Of a stretch of DNA of 64,000 nucleotides, positions 23,901-33,407 are shown in pieces. The translations under genes and the position numbers were made by a program. The notes beneath the pieces are model-generated. The model had not been told where the DNA came from and did no database searches. It saw only the letters and a program-made list of their open reading frames with translations. Position 1 is the stretch's first letter. Each line of letters begins with the position of its first letter. The stretch is from Plasmopara viticola. Lineage: Eukaryota > Oomycota > Peronosporomycetes > Peronosporales > Peronosporaceae. The stretch lies in NCBI GenBank assembly GCA_001695595.3, contig MBPM02000017.1, forward strand, positions 372,001 through 436,000. Direction: 5' to 3'.

Positions 23901-26900
23901 AGCCGGCGATGGTTTGCAGATTTTACTGCCTCTTCTACACAGCAGATTATGGCTCGCCTTTTTTGTGTGGACCGTTCTGTACAGTTTGAGCGGGCGAGCC
24001 TTGCGACATTACACCAAAAGAAGCGTAGGGAAAAAAACTTAGGTAAACAGGCAGCCAGTGACCCGGACACTAACATGGAGTCTTCCGAAATTGACACAAC
24101 AATTGCGGGCGCGGTAAAAGGCAGTCGCTATCGATCAGGTCTCTGGAAAATTGGTTCCCTTCTTCTTTTGCGCTTTTCATTGACCTTGCGCGGTCTTTTA
24201 ACAGCATATAGCAAAGTTTTGCTGTCGGCTCCAATGCAGCATCGCCGAGGAGACGATATCGTGGTACCGTTAGCACCGCATGCTCGAGCACTTGCACGAA
24301 TGGCGACGCAAGTTTTAAAAGGGCATCTGTTATATGTCGTGTCAGTAAATCGTGCAACTCAAATTGACACCTTTGTGCACCAGTATTACCTGACGTTTTT
24401 GTTGGAGACCATCTCTGTTGTGCTATTTGAAGGAAAGAAGAAGCAAAGCAATACTTTGTTGCTCATAGAACTCATGAGACCGATCGGTGATATGACGGAG
24501 ATGCAAGTACCTCTTGAAGTCGGTTCTACTTTAAGTGATGACGTTGCTATGACTCGAGAATTTATATCGAATGAAGAGGACGCTGCTGCCACCAAATCTG
24601 TTAAAACGATTTCTACATGTGCCGGGGCGCACATCACAGTTTTTAATCTCATGGATGTCATCATGAATACTATCGAGCGTTTTTTTGATAAGTGTCTTGA
24701 AGAAGAGTCTATTCAAACTTCTGCTAATGTTGAGAATAAGTCTTTGCAAATGGTGATGACATCTTTCCATATCGCAGCCAGTGTACTGCAGAAATTGTCG
24801 AACTTGGAAGCTTTGTCTGCGTCGCCATTGACAGCAGCGTTGCTTACAAGTGATGAATCAAGAGAGCCGGATGATCCACCATTCGAACCAAAACAACTTA
24901 CGATGCAGCTACATGCGATGTGCGTGCGTGCGTTGCTTTCTATTTGGACGAACCCAAAATTCTCGTTTTTGTCCGTGGATTCGTGTTCGGCAAATATAAT
25001 GCCAATTGCTGTGACCATTTTGAAGAATCGCATTAGCAGAGACGATGATGCTGTAAGCGATGGTACCGCAGGTCGTCAGCACGGGTCAGGGCTCAGTCGT
25101 GGCAACCGCGAGAGAAATTCTAGCACCGAAATTTTCAACGAAGCGCTTTCTCTTCGACGCTCACTCTTCAGAGGGTCTCGTGTTGGTGGATCGCACGGTG
25201 TAGGCGAAAATAGTCGCACCCAGCCGTTTGTACCAGATCCCGAAATTATTGACAATCTAATTTCAATGGGTTTCCCGCAATTACGAGTCGAGCGTGCACT
25301 TCGACAAATTCAAATAAACAACGTGGAGCTTGCTATGGAGTGGATACTGGGTCACCCAGAAGACGAATGTGAGGCAAAGAACGATACATATCAGCAAGGC
25401 AAGACAACGGATGAGGTCAGAACAACTGCCGAGGCTGCTTTCCGTCGCGAAGCAGCGGAGGGTAAGACGACGGAAGACGATCTGCAGGCGCTCTATGCTT
25501 CATTGAGGGACAGTTTTGAAGTAGTCTGTTTTCAAATCCTACGAGTACAATCTATAAGGGAGACACGGAAGGGTGTGAATTCGACTGAGATTTCTGAGAT
25601 TGCGAGCACTCCTCCCAGCCAAAACTTTGTAAAAATGATTGCCGAGTACTTTAGCTTTCTATGTTCGCGTTCAGAGGACGATTGTGGACTGGTGATGGAT
25701 CGTTTAAATTGTGCTATTCTTGATTATTTTCACGGAAACAAAGAAGGCGGAGATAACTATTTATCCATTTTAACCCAACTTTTAGCTCTTGTGCTCCAGC
25801 TGAATTCTGATTCGTGGGTTCAAATGCAAGTTAAATCACCTTCATGCATTGATAAGCTGGTTGCTTCGGTGTCAAGCACGGACGATGGCGAGTTTAGGCC
25901 CTCTAACACGCCCGTACTTTTGGTTCTTGACGCTGTGGTAGCATGTAAAGCAGCGAAGCAAGGCAAGACCTCTCGGGCACCTTTCACTGAAGAATCCCTT
26001 GCGAGTGGAGCAAGTAACTGGAATGATTTAAACGGAGAGGATAAAAGCAGAGGCAACAATCTAGCAAATGAAGCCGTGGACACTGCATTTGAACAGCAAT
26101 TACTTACGATTTGCTTAAAAGTGCTGAAGCAGAGATCTTCTGCAGCCTCAACGAATGACAACAAGGCGTTGACACATGCAATTTGGCAACTTCTTTCGCG
26201 CTTAACGCTTAATTATGATCTCGCGTCATATTTTTCAACTCACGGTGGGCTTGATGCTGTGCTGGATATTCCGGAAGACTGGTTCTTCGTTGGGTACCAA
26301 GAATTAACGTGCACGTTGCTTTCACAGGCTTTAGAATCTCCTGAAATTTTAGAACATATAATGGAAGACAAGATTCGGCGGGCGATTACCAAATTGTCGA
26401 CGCGGTTTGGCGCGCCAAGTCAAATGCGTATCACGCCGCGTGCGTTGCTTACAGACGTTGCTTCATTTGCTGCTCGCAATAAGACTATATTTTTAAGAGC
26501 ATTGAAAAATTCGGTGTGGGTAAAGAAGACCGAATCGGGCCGAACGTATATTGTGCCGAGGCCAAAAAAGTCGGACAGCTCCGAGACAGCTGAGCTGTCT
26601 GTGAATCAACCTTCATCAGCTCAAGACAATGCACCAAATAGAGAGAAAGTGCTGCATAAATTGCCGAAGGACCATAAGCATCAAGCTCACATCATTGTGC
26701 ACAAAATTATTGGACGCATTTGTCGATTGTGGAACGTCGAAAAGAATACGAAGACGCAATTTAGTGCAATACAAACATCGAACAACTCCTCGGCAGGGAT
26801 GTGTGTGGGTGTGTATTTGCAACTACTCGTTCATTTGATTACACACTTTCCTGCATGTGCTACAATTTTGGCAAAGGCAAAAGCTGAAGTCGATTTAGGA

Positions 26901-29900
26901 GGAGATCGTGATAGCTTTATCCGTTTGCTACTGTGCGAATGTTTGCCATCTCGTGAATTGTGTCGGTTTGCTGCGGCGCGCAAGGCATTAAGAGAAGATG
27001 GATATTATGGAAACAGCAGACTTGGTAGTAGCGATGCAGATTTACTGGTTGCAGATGTAAAATCATTTGTTGATGATCGTACGAGAATGCGTGTGTACAA
27101 CGCGCACAGACTTCTTGTAAGTGTTGGTAGTCATTCGGGTGAAGGCTCGAAGTGTATAATCTTTGAGCTTGTCCGCCTGCTCCAAGAATGGCCGCAGAGC
27201 AGCGCAGCAGATTTAGCGAGAAAGAATGACGACTTAAGCGTACGCGATGAACGTGCATTGAGCTCGTTACACGCATGGTCAGGCTTAATTATGAGTATTT
27301 TATGGCCTAAGGGATGTTCGAAAGGATTCGCTTGGGATAAGGTTGTTTTGGGAAAAGGTTTTAAGGGCAAGCATTCATTCGTAACCCTACTAGCCGAGGC
27401 ACTCCGTAAAATTGATTTAACCCATCAATTGGCCCACGCCACCTGCACCATGTTACTGCGTCCATTGTCTACGCTGACGCGCTCATTTGTGACCCATCGA
27501 GTGAGGCGTCTGCTAAAAAAGCGGAATTACAGTCCGATTCCCTCGGATGGCGTTGATGGCAATCAAAGCCAGGCAGCAACTGCCGCAGTGGCATTGGCTG
27601 CAAATCTAAGTAATGATAGCACGTTTGCAGAGCAAGGTGATACAACGGGAGCAAATATCGGTATCGTAGAGGCGAATCATAGCACGGAGTCTCAATTTTA
27701 TCCGCTGCAGGAAGAGGATGACGACGATGTTTTAATGAGGTCTCCGCTGTCAGCAGAAGGCGACCATGACATGCACAATGGAGTCGAGGATGAGGAACAT
27801 AGTGGAGACGATCACAGTGACCGCAGCAGTGTATCCGATCATTCCACTGACGATGGAGACGGGGAGGAAGATGTGGAGGATGAGGACGATGATGATGAAG
27901 ATGATGATGATGAGGAGGAGGAGGAGGAGGATGAAGACGGCGATGATGAAGACGAAGACGAGTTTGAGGCACATCACCATCTCCACGTCATTAGACGAAC
28001 GGGTGGTCATGGATCAAGTCGCCGTACCTCTCCCAATCGTCTGTGGAGCTCTCTTGACTCAGAACTTTCGATTTTGGATGCGCTGGACGAAGTAGACGAG
28101 GAAGAGTTCTCCTACTTGTACATGCTTGATGACGAGGCGCTCTTTGCAGAGGAGCAACGACGTCGTTCTCGTCTTGTAACAGCTCAAAATGATGAACCAG
28201 ATCGTCATAGCGATGAAAATCAGCCATCAAGAAGCACTGAAGATCGACTTGTCGAGTCCATGCGTAACGCACTAGGCCTGTACGACACTGATAGTAGTGT
28301 TGGACCACGTTCTTCCTCAAATGGACAAACTCTCGTGCTGACCTTTGGCAATGCAGAAGACGACGAAGGAGTGGAAGGAGACACACAAGCGGATCCTGTT
28401 CGTATCAGAAATCGTATAGGCATTGGAGAAGGGCATGGATCATTTCTAGCAGTGCAAAACCCATCGGGTGCTGGTAGAATGGCAAATTCACTTCTCCAAT
28501 ACATAGAAGAGCTGCCAGACATACTTGATGACGACTTTCTCTTTGAATCATTTGACAACGGAGCTAGAGGTGACCGGTCACGCCGTGAACGTCATTTAGG
28601 GCGTTCCGGGGAGTACCCAGCTGCTAGCAATACGACGCACCCATTGCTGCGCTTAAGTAGACGCGGCGACACAATTTTACTGGATGCTACCGGATCGCTG
28701 CATAACACTGGCTGCTTTTCACTACCTCGTCATTCGACACTACTGCGAGAGCTGCAGGATCTAACTGATCAGGTTCAGACACAACCACCGCTAATTGGCA
28801 GCCGATCGCGTTTGGCTTTGGGGCGTGACCCTCTGCAACGCGGTGGCACAGGAAGTCGTGGACGACCCCCTAGTCGAGTTAATCGTTTGTCTGCCGTTTC
28901 TAATTTGCTAAGTGAGTTTTCGCTGGACATCCCAACCTCAACATTGCCGGCGCGGAACCAGCGTCTTGCCTTACGACGAGGTGACCGAGATATATTTAGT
29001 GATGTCTTTGTTGGCGTTGATTTATCTCGTGGACCAGGCAGTCGTAGCGGCAATGCTATCGGTGGTATCGTTGCAGGTTCTGCAATTTGGAGTCCTGGGG
29101 CTTTGGGACGTGATGTAGATGTTCGATCGGTGGCTTCTAGACTCGAGCAACAGATAACGCGGATCTGTGCTAATGACAGCGAGCTAACGGTAAGTTCAGC
29201 TTCTAGGCATAATCAAGAAGAAACGCCGACTTTGGATGTTGACGATGTCATGGAAGATCGGAGTGGTAGCAATACACTACGAAGTGAGGAGCGTACGCGA
29301 AATGACGCTGGAGCTTCCAATGTTGCTGAAGCTTGTAATGCTCAACTGGATGCTTCAGCGAACAGTGATAGCAATAACATATTCGAAACAGGTGGAGATG
29401 CTGCTTCTGTGTTGGAACTTACTAGTACATTAGGCGAAACTTCATTGTTACGGTCACCACCTTCGTCTGATGTTGACTTGGATATTGCAGACACTGAAAG
29501 TGTGTCAGTAAGCCAAGGAGAAATCGTTGATTTACCATCTGCGGTTAGCTCTTTACCAGGAAGTACCGTCGATGATACAGCGCCTCCTCCTGCACCAGCA
29601 CTTCTCAATTCTACCGGGACTCCTGCAGTCTCCTCATCAACAGACGCCATGATGAGCTTTACGCTAGACCTATCAGGACTTGGCGGTCCACCTGCTCCCA
29701 GCGATGATACCTATCATGATACAATTGTCGAAGAAGAATCCAAGTCAGAGGAACTTTCATTGACTGACACACAAGCATCCATTGTTGAAGCTGTGACGCA
29801 AGAGCTTTCTGCTGCGTTGCTGGAGCAGCAGGGAGAGCAGCTGCAACATCGATGCCCTGAGGGTATGGACGCTGAAGTTTTTACTTCACTGCCTCCGGAT

Positions 29901-32900
29901 ATGCAAGCAGAGATCATTGCGCAAAATACTCCTGCAGCTGCTGAATCCACAAGCGTGCGCAGCGATACTGCAACGACTGGAGGTGGCGGCGCTGGTTCGG
30001 AAAGCATGTCTCAAATGGATCTTGACATGGCCAATTCCAGCTTTGATCGTGAGACACTGGAAGCATTACCTCCTGATATTCGAGCCGAAGTATTGGAAAA
30101 TGAACGACGCGAGCGCGAAGCGGCCGCACGTTCGGAGACTGCGGACACTTCACGCGCTCAAGAGATGGACAATGCTTCTTTTGTGGCTTCACTGGCACCA
30201 GAATTGCGAGAGGAAATACTAGTAACTTGTGACGAAGCATTCTTGCAGACGTTGCCATCTCAGGTCCGTGCTGAGGCTACGGTGTTGCGTGAACGTGCTG
30301 CTTTTCGCTCAACGTATCGCGAGCGCAATCGTGGAACTGAAGAGCGGGATATCGGTGGAGGCGAAGCTGACATGGACGATTTGTTTAATCGCCCTACTTT
30401 GCGACGTATGCTGACTTCTCACAGCCCTGAAAGAGGAAATAGTCGTCGGCGGTCTCGCCTATATTATGATGAGATGAGTGGAGGGCATCGAGGCAGCCGT
30501 CGTGACTTTCAACATGAAGCTGACAATTTTAAGGCTCACAGAGGTTTATTGCGTGTCGAGAAGGATGAAGAAGAAAAAGTTGGTGAGCGAATTTTCGACG
30601 ACCGATGCGTACGCGGTGTGCTTCGCCTTCTTTTTATGACCCAATCAGTCATTCGGAATCGTGTGCTTCAACGGCTGCTTGCCAATATTTGTTTGTACCC
30701 ACTAACACGTTGTTGCGTTCGACGTAACTTGCTGCAAATAATTTCGCTGCCGCTTTCCCAACCTCTGGTTCCCGGCGATGAAAAAGATGACGATGATGAC
30801 GGAAGCGGCAGAATTCAATTTCCACCAAGCAGAATGTATGGCTGTCGAATCGATGGAAAAAGTGCTATCACAGGGTCTTCTATTCCAGCTGAAGTGTTGA
30901 ACCGCATCCTTCATGTTTTTGTGTCGCTAGCCAAGTATAACCCACGATTTACGGTGGAGATGCTAAAGCCTCATGGCATGCGTCACGCATCGAATAAAGG
31001 AACTGAATTTGATAAAACTGAGGAGGCCGATGACTGTGGTGCAGCTGTTCTTGTCGACTTGTTGGCCTTGCCCGTTGTTTATCGTAATGGTACAAACTTG
31101 GATGCGTTGCTTGAGTTGCTTGAGCTGGTTCTTACACCACTAGAGCGGCTACATCAGCCAAATGACGACAATGAAGAGAAAGAAATTAACGAATGTGAAA
31201 CACCTCCTTCGGAGTCTGGTGATGAGTGGGTAGCAGTCTCGGCGGTTGAGCTTGACGAACTACGTATGGGTGAGATCGTGTCTGTGCTGTGCATGGATTT
31301 GTGTACAAATCAGATGCAGGAGCGCACTCTTGCGGTACTTAAGCTATTAAACCATGTGAGTGCTAATCGCGAGCTTGGTATCCGTGCTATTGTGCGGCAT
31401 GCTAGTACACTAGCTCATGTTGATCTGTACAAAGGAGGCAAGTTGTCTGCTGATAGTATCAGTTATGAATCTTCAGCAGTGTTACCATCTGCCCAGGATG
31501 AGCTTAAGCTTCTACGCTTGCTCCATTCGTTGTCAGACGTTTGCACAAGTACAGCTGAGTTTGCTGAGTGCTGCCAAACCATCGGCTTAGACCCGCTGTG
31601 GGATGCCTTGAGCTTGTCACTGACTGAAGCTCGTGCGATGGGTGGTCTCGATGACCAGGATAATTTTTGTAATCATCCTGTCACAGTATCAACCCCATCA
31701 GCGTCCGCGACTTCTGTTGTTGATGCTGGCGCTGCAATGGACAATGCTGAGGGAATGGTAATCGAAGGTAAGAGTGCAGGTGCATCGTGCGCTATGGCAG
31801 CGCTGTTGGCACGGTTCCTTCCTCTGGTGGAAGCGTTTTTTGTGGTTAATGCTCGAGATGCAGCCTTAATGTCGTTGCGTATACCTGACTCAAGTGAACG
31901 TGAAGAGACTGTCGTGGCAGCACTACGTGTTGGTGGATTCGATGGCGCGGGTGCCACAGCGCTAATGGAGGATAAAGAGCAACAGATACCGCAAAAGAAA
32001 GCGCTTAAACGTACTTCGTCGGCTTTATCGTCCCTTTCTGAGGCAGGTGAAACCATAAGACTGGCAAATTTTGTCGAGTCAAATCGCGTTCTTTTGAATC
32101 TTCTTGTTCGCGAGAAACCAGCCCTATTGGATAGCTCCTTGGCAGCTCTGATCAAGATTCCTCGCTGCCGAGCTTATTTAGCTTTCGATAACAAGCGCAC
32201 ATATTTCCACAGCTCTATGAAGCGTCTACGTCAAGCTGCATTGCGAAATCACGGCGGTGGCAGCTCTTCCGTGCGTATTCCAGTGCGTCGTGACCACATC
32301 TTTGAGGATTCGTACTATGCTCTACGGATGCGCAGTGGCACTGAATTGCGACGTAAGCTGCACATTTCCTTTACAGGAGAAGAAGGTATTGATGCCGGTG
32401 GAGTTACTCGGGAATGGTACATGATCTTGGCACGAGAAATGTTCAATCCAAACTATGTGCTCTTCACTTCTGCCGCAGACTCACCCACTTTTCAGCCTAA
32501 CCCACTTTCCTATGTGAACAAGGATCATTTGAGCTACTTCGAGTTCGTCGGTAAGGTGCTGGGGAAGGCAGTAGCAGACGGTCAGCTCCTGGATGCCCAT
32601 TTTACGCGTTCTTTTTACAAGCACATATTGCAGGTGCCAATTACGTACCACGATATGGAAGCGATCGACCCGGAATATTATCGCAATCTCCACTCTATCT
32701 TAGACAACTCAATAGCGGATCTTGGCCTGGAGCTAACCTTTTCAGCAGAGCAGTCGAACTTTGGAAAAGTTGAGGTTGTTGATTTGATCCCAAACGGCCG
32801 TCAAGTGTCAGTGACGGACGAAAACAAGATGGAATATGTGAAGCTCGTGACACACCATCGTATGGCTACAGGTATTCGGCAACAAATTGATGCATTCCTT

Positions 32901-33407
32901 AAGGGTTTTCATCAGCTTGTCCCACCCGAACTTATCGCCATCTTTAACGAAAATGAGCTAGAGCTTTTAATCTCGGGTATGCCAGAAATTGATATTGATG
33001 ATTTGAAGGCAAATACGGAGTATGCCAACTACAAACCCACCGACTCGGTGATCCGCTGGTTCTGGAGCGTACTGTATGCGTTTACCCACGAGGAGCGAGC
33101 ACTCTTCCTGCAATTTGTGACTGGTACATCTAAGGTACCATTGGAAGGTTTTAAGGCTCTCGAGGGAATGCGTGGTACACAAAAGTTTAACATTCACAAG
33201 GCCTTTGGCAACAACAATGCATTACCATCTGCACATACCTGGTACGTGATATCTCTCGACTTGTGCAAAATTCTACACCGTCTAACTTGCTGTGTTGTTC
33301 ATAGTTTTAACCAATTGGATTTACCTGAGTATGAACACGAGGACAAGTTAAAGCAGTGTTTATTGCTTGCGATTCGCGAGGGATCCGAAGGGTTTGGATT
33401 TGGCTGA
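20931..33407 (+). CDS. HUWE1: Giant HECT-type E3 ubiquitin ligase, HUWE1/TOM1/UPL1 family
   Basis: Family role: transfers ubiquitin from an E2 to substrates through a catalytic cysteine; HUWE1/Tom1 members act in protein quality control, ribosomal-protein turnover and nuclear processes. The frame is open for 4158 codons from the ATG. Domains in order: N-terminal armadillo-like DUF908/DUF913 region (about 1-900), UBA domain near 1434-1478 (PEIIDNLISMGFP), a long Asp/Glu tract near 2256-2346, repeated UIM-like segments of the type LPPDMQAEI / LPPDIRAEV near 2974-3080, and the HECT domain from about 3786. A 63-bp in-frame intron (33242-33304, GTACGT..CATAG) splits the catalytic codon: unspliced it reads HTW, spliced HTC followed by FNQLDLPEYE. 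The spliced product is 4137 aa with catalytic Cys at about 4104 and the C-terminus EGFGFG. No other intron is evident. Confidence 0.95.
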   Translation: MPCSAGVMPRAPPSDKEQKLMDILLQAAEGRIVPLLACIKGWSLEAQADLANWRPVLLKLHKLLLGALQQCPHLLLIVTDLEKTDHLIELKTEQELIELVYEILKFSSFLLENAANKAVYPSTEPVMALLAARNERVVFEATKVAAMLALPPQVHRYAADPSSFVDPAADKNSLLRRRLLTVAQGRGAPKISLEVVDYLNTGSVATLQDVNFQFYSKGEDVTSEVVSVVIPPYEEVVTAAMSPVEAACAAATTCERLIDQYKIPNKLHFQLFTQVRACYASRSALTRENLVVERLYALLALFSLFSDAWDVTNYVEQHPELTRGIVEIVRVESLDQVPVRVRVTALLVLTALVNDRVGRTSGMGVLGRQSNVLQALGVVKGTPHGVFPSLVRFCTAELGDITMLSSTTSSFEPSSPPSIAPEASDTDMDMSLAVAFVQATTDSLSPEEAEVVGAPTFRSGGSGCILETKLYWMEAVLGLLTAVVAVQSGAAVLTENGIIPALLHAITMPSVSAFHMAVTTQCVQAVEITVSSHSAAAALYRDLNGVGILVDRLKMECASICSLKRSTTNLPVVSETKTVLLLAILASLSVSFHSQGVMSAGATSRAIREGSALSKVLLQLLNNVDIFGPVVFAQAAIVVSDVINNDPSSVNHVHAAGLADAFLVTFTRWDIAELYPSRIILPPSSELLTAVPTVLNALCLTTAHAEKVAKYEPLMHLLDIFALPQYTEDESKDYSFQGDTAAVVGTGIFELMRHVPSFQNAAIQAAIHALKKVIRFGEQSIVSTNLTQIQFGGHKVNGIFIRMAAHVADLLESLLSKSEHAAYFADLGGVRLLLTLYQLVLPSTSCFLMSALPDKKNATNARNDNSLAHNSAVQSITLALRSYASQQPTNLLSAILKELGLQMDNLQRSRARIGLPWYLSESGEGAEKVLSTLPDVDLADIVDSNDMNCPTSPMTEKVMIVGEYLRVLAILEWLASVLVWTLETAHTHMESRRWFADFTASSTQQIMARLFCVDRSVQFERASLATLHQKKRREKNLGKQAASDPDTNMESSEIDTTIAGAVKGSRYRSGLWKIGSLLLLRFSLTLRGLLTAYSKVLLSAPMQHRRGDDIVVPLAPHARALARMATQVLKGHLLYVVSVNRATQIDTFVHQYYLTFLLETISVVLFEGKKKQSNTLLLIELMRPIGDMTEMQVPLEVGSTLSDDVAMTREFISNEEDAAATKSVKTISTCAGAHITVFNLMDVIMNTIERFFDKCLEEESIQTSANVENKSLQMVMTSFHIAASVLQKLSNLEALSASPLTAALLTSDESREPDDPPFEPKQLTMQLHAMCVRALLSIWTNPKFSFLSVDSCSANIMPIAVTILKNRISRDDDAVSDGTAGRQHGSGLSRGNRERNSSTEIFNEALSLRRSLFRGSRVGGSHGVGENSRTQPFVPDPEIIDNLISMGFPQLRVERALRQIQINNVELAMEWILGHPEDECEAKNDTYQQGKTTDEVRTTAEAAFRREAAEGKTTEDDLQALYASLRDSFEVVCFQILRVQSIRETRKGVNSTEISEIASTPPSQNFVKMIAEYFSFLCSRSEDDCGLVMDRLNCAILDYFHGNKEGGDNYLSILTQLLALVLQLNSDSWVQMQVKSPSCIDKLVASVSSTDDGEFRPSNTPVLLVLDAVVACKAAKQGKTSRAPFTEESLASGASNWNDLNGEDKSRGNNLANEAVDTAFEQQLLTICLKVLKQRSSAASTNDNKALTHAIWQLLSRLTLNYDLASYFSTHGGLDAVLDIPEDWFFVGYQELTCTLLSQALESPEILEHIMEDKIRRAITKLSTRFGAPSQMRITPRALLTDVASFAARNKTIFLRALKNSVWVKKTESGRTYIVPRPKKSDSSETAELSVNQPSSAQDNAPNREKVLHKLPKDHKHQAHIIVHKIIGRICRLWNVEKNTKTQFSAIQTSNNSSAGMCVGVYLQLLVHLITHFPACATILAKAKAEVDLGGDRDSFIRLLLCECLPSRELCRFAAARKALREDGYYGNSRLGSSDADLLVADVKSFVDDRTRMRVYNAHRLLVSVGSHSGEGSKCIIFELVRLLQEWPQSSAADLARKNDDLSVRDERALSSLHAWSGLIMSILWPKGCSKGFAWDKVVLGKGFKGKHSFVTLLAEALRKIDLTHQLAHATCTMLLRPLSTLTRSFVTHRVRRLLKKRNYSPIPSDGVDGNQSQAATAAVALAANLSNDSTFAEQGDTTGANIGIVEANHSTESQFYPLQEEDDDDVLMRSPLSAEGDHDMHNGVEDEEHSGDDHSDRSSVSDHSTDDGDGEEDVEDEDDDDEDDDDEEEEEEDEDGDDEDEDEFEAHHHLHVIRRTGGHGSSRRTSPNRLWSSLDSELSILDALDEVDEEEFSYLYMLDDEALFAEEQRRRSRLVTAQNDEPDRHSDENQPSRSTEDRLVESMRNALGLYDTDSSVGPRSSSNGQTLVLTFGNAEDDEGVEGDTQADPVRIRNRIGIGEGHGSFLAVQNPSGAGRMANSLLQYIEELPDILDDDFLFESFDNGARGDRSRRERHLGRSGEYPAASNTTHPLLRLSRRGDTILLDATGSLHNTGCFSLPRHSTLLRELQDLTDQVQTQPPLIGSRSRLALGRDPLQRGGTGSRGRPPSRVNRLSAVSNLLSEFSLDIPTSTLPARNQRLALRRGDRDIFSDVFVGVDLSRGPGSRSGNAIGGIVAGSAIWSPGALGRDVDVRSVASRLEQQITRICANDSELTVSSASRHNQEETPTLDVDDVMEDRSGSNTLRSEERTRNDAGASNVAEACNAQLDASANSDSNNIFETGGDAASVLELTSTLGETSLLRSPPSSDVDLDIADTESVSVSQGEIVDLPSAVSSLPGSTVDDTAPPPAPALLNSTGTPAVSSSTDAMMSFTLDLSGLGGPPAPSDDTYHDTIVEEESKSEELSLTDTQASIVEAVTQELSAALLEQQGEQLQHRCPEGMDAEVFTSLPPDMQAEIIAQNTPAAAESTSVRSDTATTGGGGAGSESMSQMDLDMANSSFDRETLEALPPDIRAEVLENERREREAAARSETADTSRAQEMDNASFVASLAPELREEILVTCDEAFLQTLPSQVRAEATVLRERAAFRSTYRERNRGTEERDIGGGEADMDDLFNRPTLRRMLTSHSPERGNSRRRSRLYYDEMSGGHRGSRRDFQHEADNFKAHRGLLRVEKDEEEKVGERIFDDRCVRGVLRLLFMTQSVIRNRVLQRLLANICLYPLTRCCVRRNLLQIISLPLSQPLVPGDEKDDDDDGSGRIQFPPSRMYGCRIDGKSAITGSSIPAEVLNRILHVFVSLAKYNPRFTVEMLKPHGMRHASNKGTEFDKTEEADDCGAAVLVDLLALPVVYRNGTNLDALLELLELVLTPLERLHQPNDDNEEKEINECETPPSESGDEWVAVSAVELDELRMGEIVSVLCMDLCTNQMQERTLAVLKLLNHVSANRELGIRAIVRHASTLAHVDLYKGGKLSADSISYESSAVLPSAQDELKLLRLLHSLSDVCTSTAEFAECCQTIGLDPLWDALSLSLTEARAMGGLDDQDNFCNHPVTVSTPSASATSVVDAGAAMDNAEGMVIEGKSAGASCAMAALLARFLPLVEAFFVVNARDAALMSLRIPDSSEREETVVAALRVGGFDGAGATALMEDKEQQIPQKKALKRTSSALSSLSEAGETIRLANFVESNRVLLNLLVREKPALLDSSLAALIKIPRCRAYLAFDNKRTYFHSSMKRLRQAALRNHGGGSSSVRIPVRRDHIFEDSYYALRMRSGTELRRKLHISFTGEEGIDAGGVTREWYMILAREMFNPNYVLFTSAADSPTFQPNPLSYVNKDHLSYFEFVGKVLGKAVADGQLLDAHFTRSFYKHILQVPITYHDMEAIDPEYYRNLHSILDNSIADLGLELTFSAEQSNFGKVEVVDLIPNGRQVSVTDENKMEYVKLVTHHRMATGIRQQIDAFLKGFHQLVPPELIAIFNENELELLISGMPEIDIDDLKANTEYANYKPTDSVIRWFWSVLYAFTHEERALFLQFVTGTSKVPLEGFKALEGMRGTQKFNIHKAFGNNNALPSAHTWYVISLDLCKILHRLTCCVVHSFNQLDLPEYEHEDKLKQCLLLAIREGSEGFGFG

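Noticed and set aside
27469..27972. Long opposite-strand frames rich in His/Pro or Val/Ile across the acidic tract of the HECT ligase
   Set aside because: They are shadows of the GAT/GAG repeats read on the other strand.
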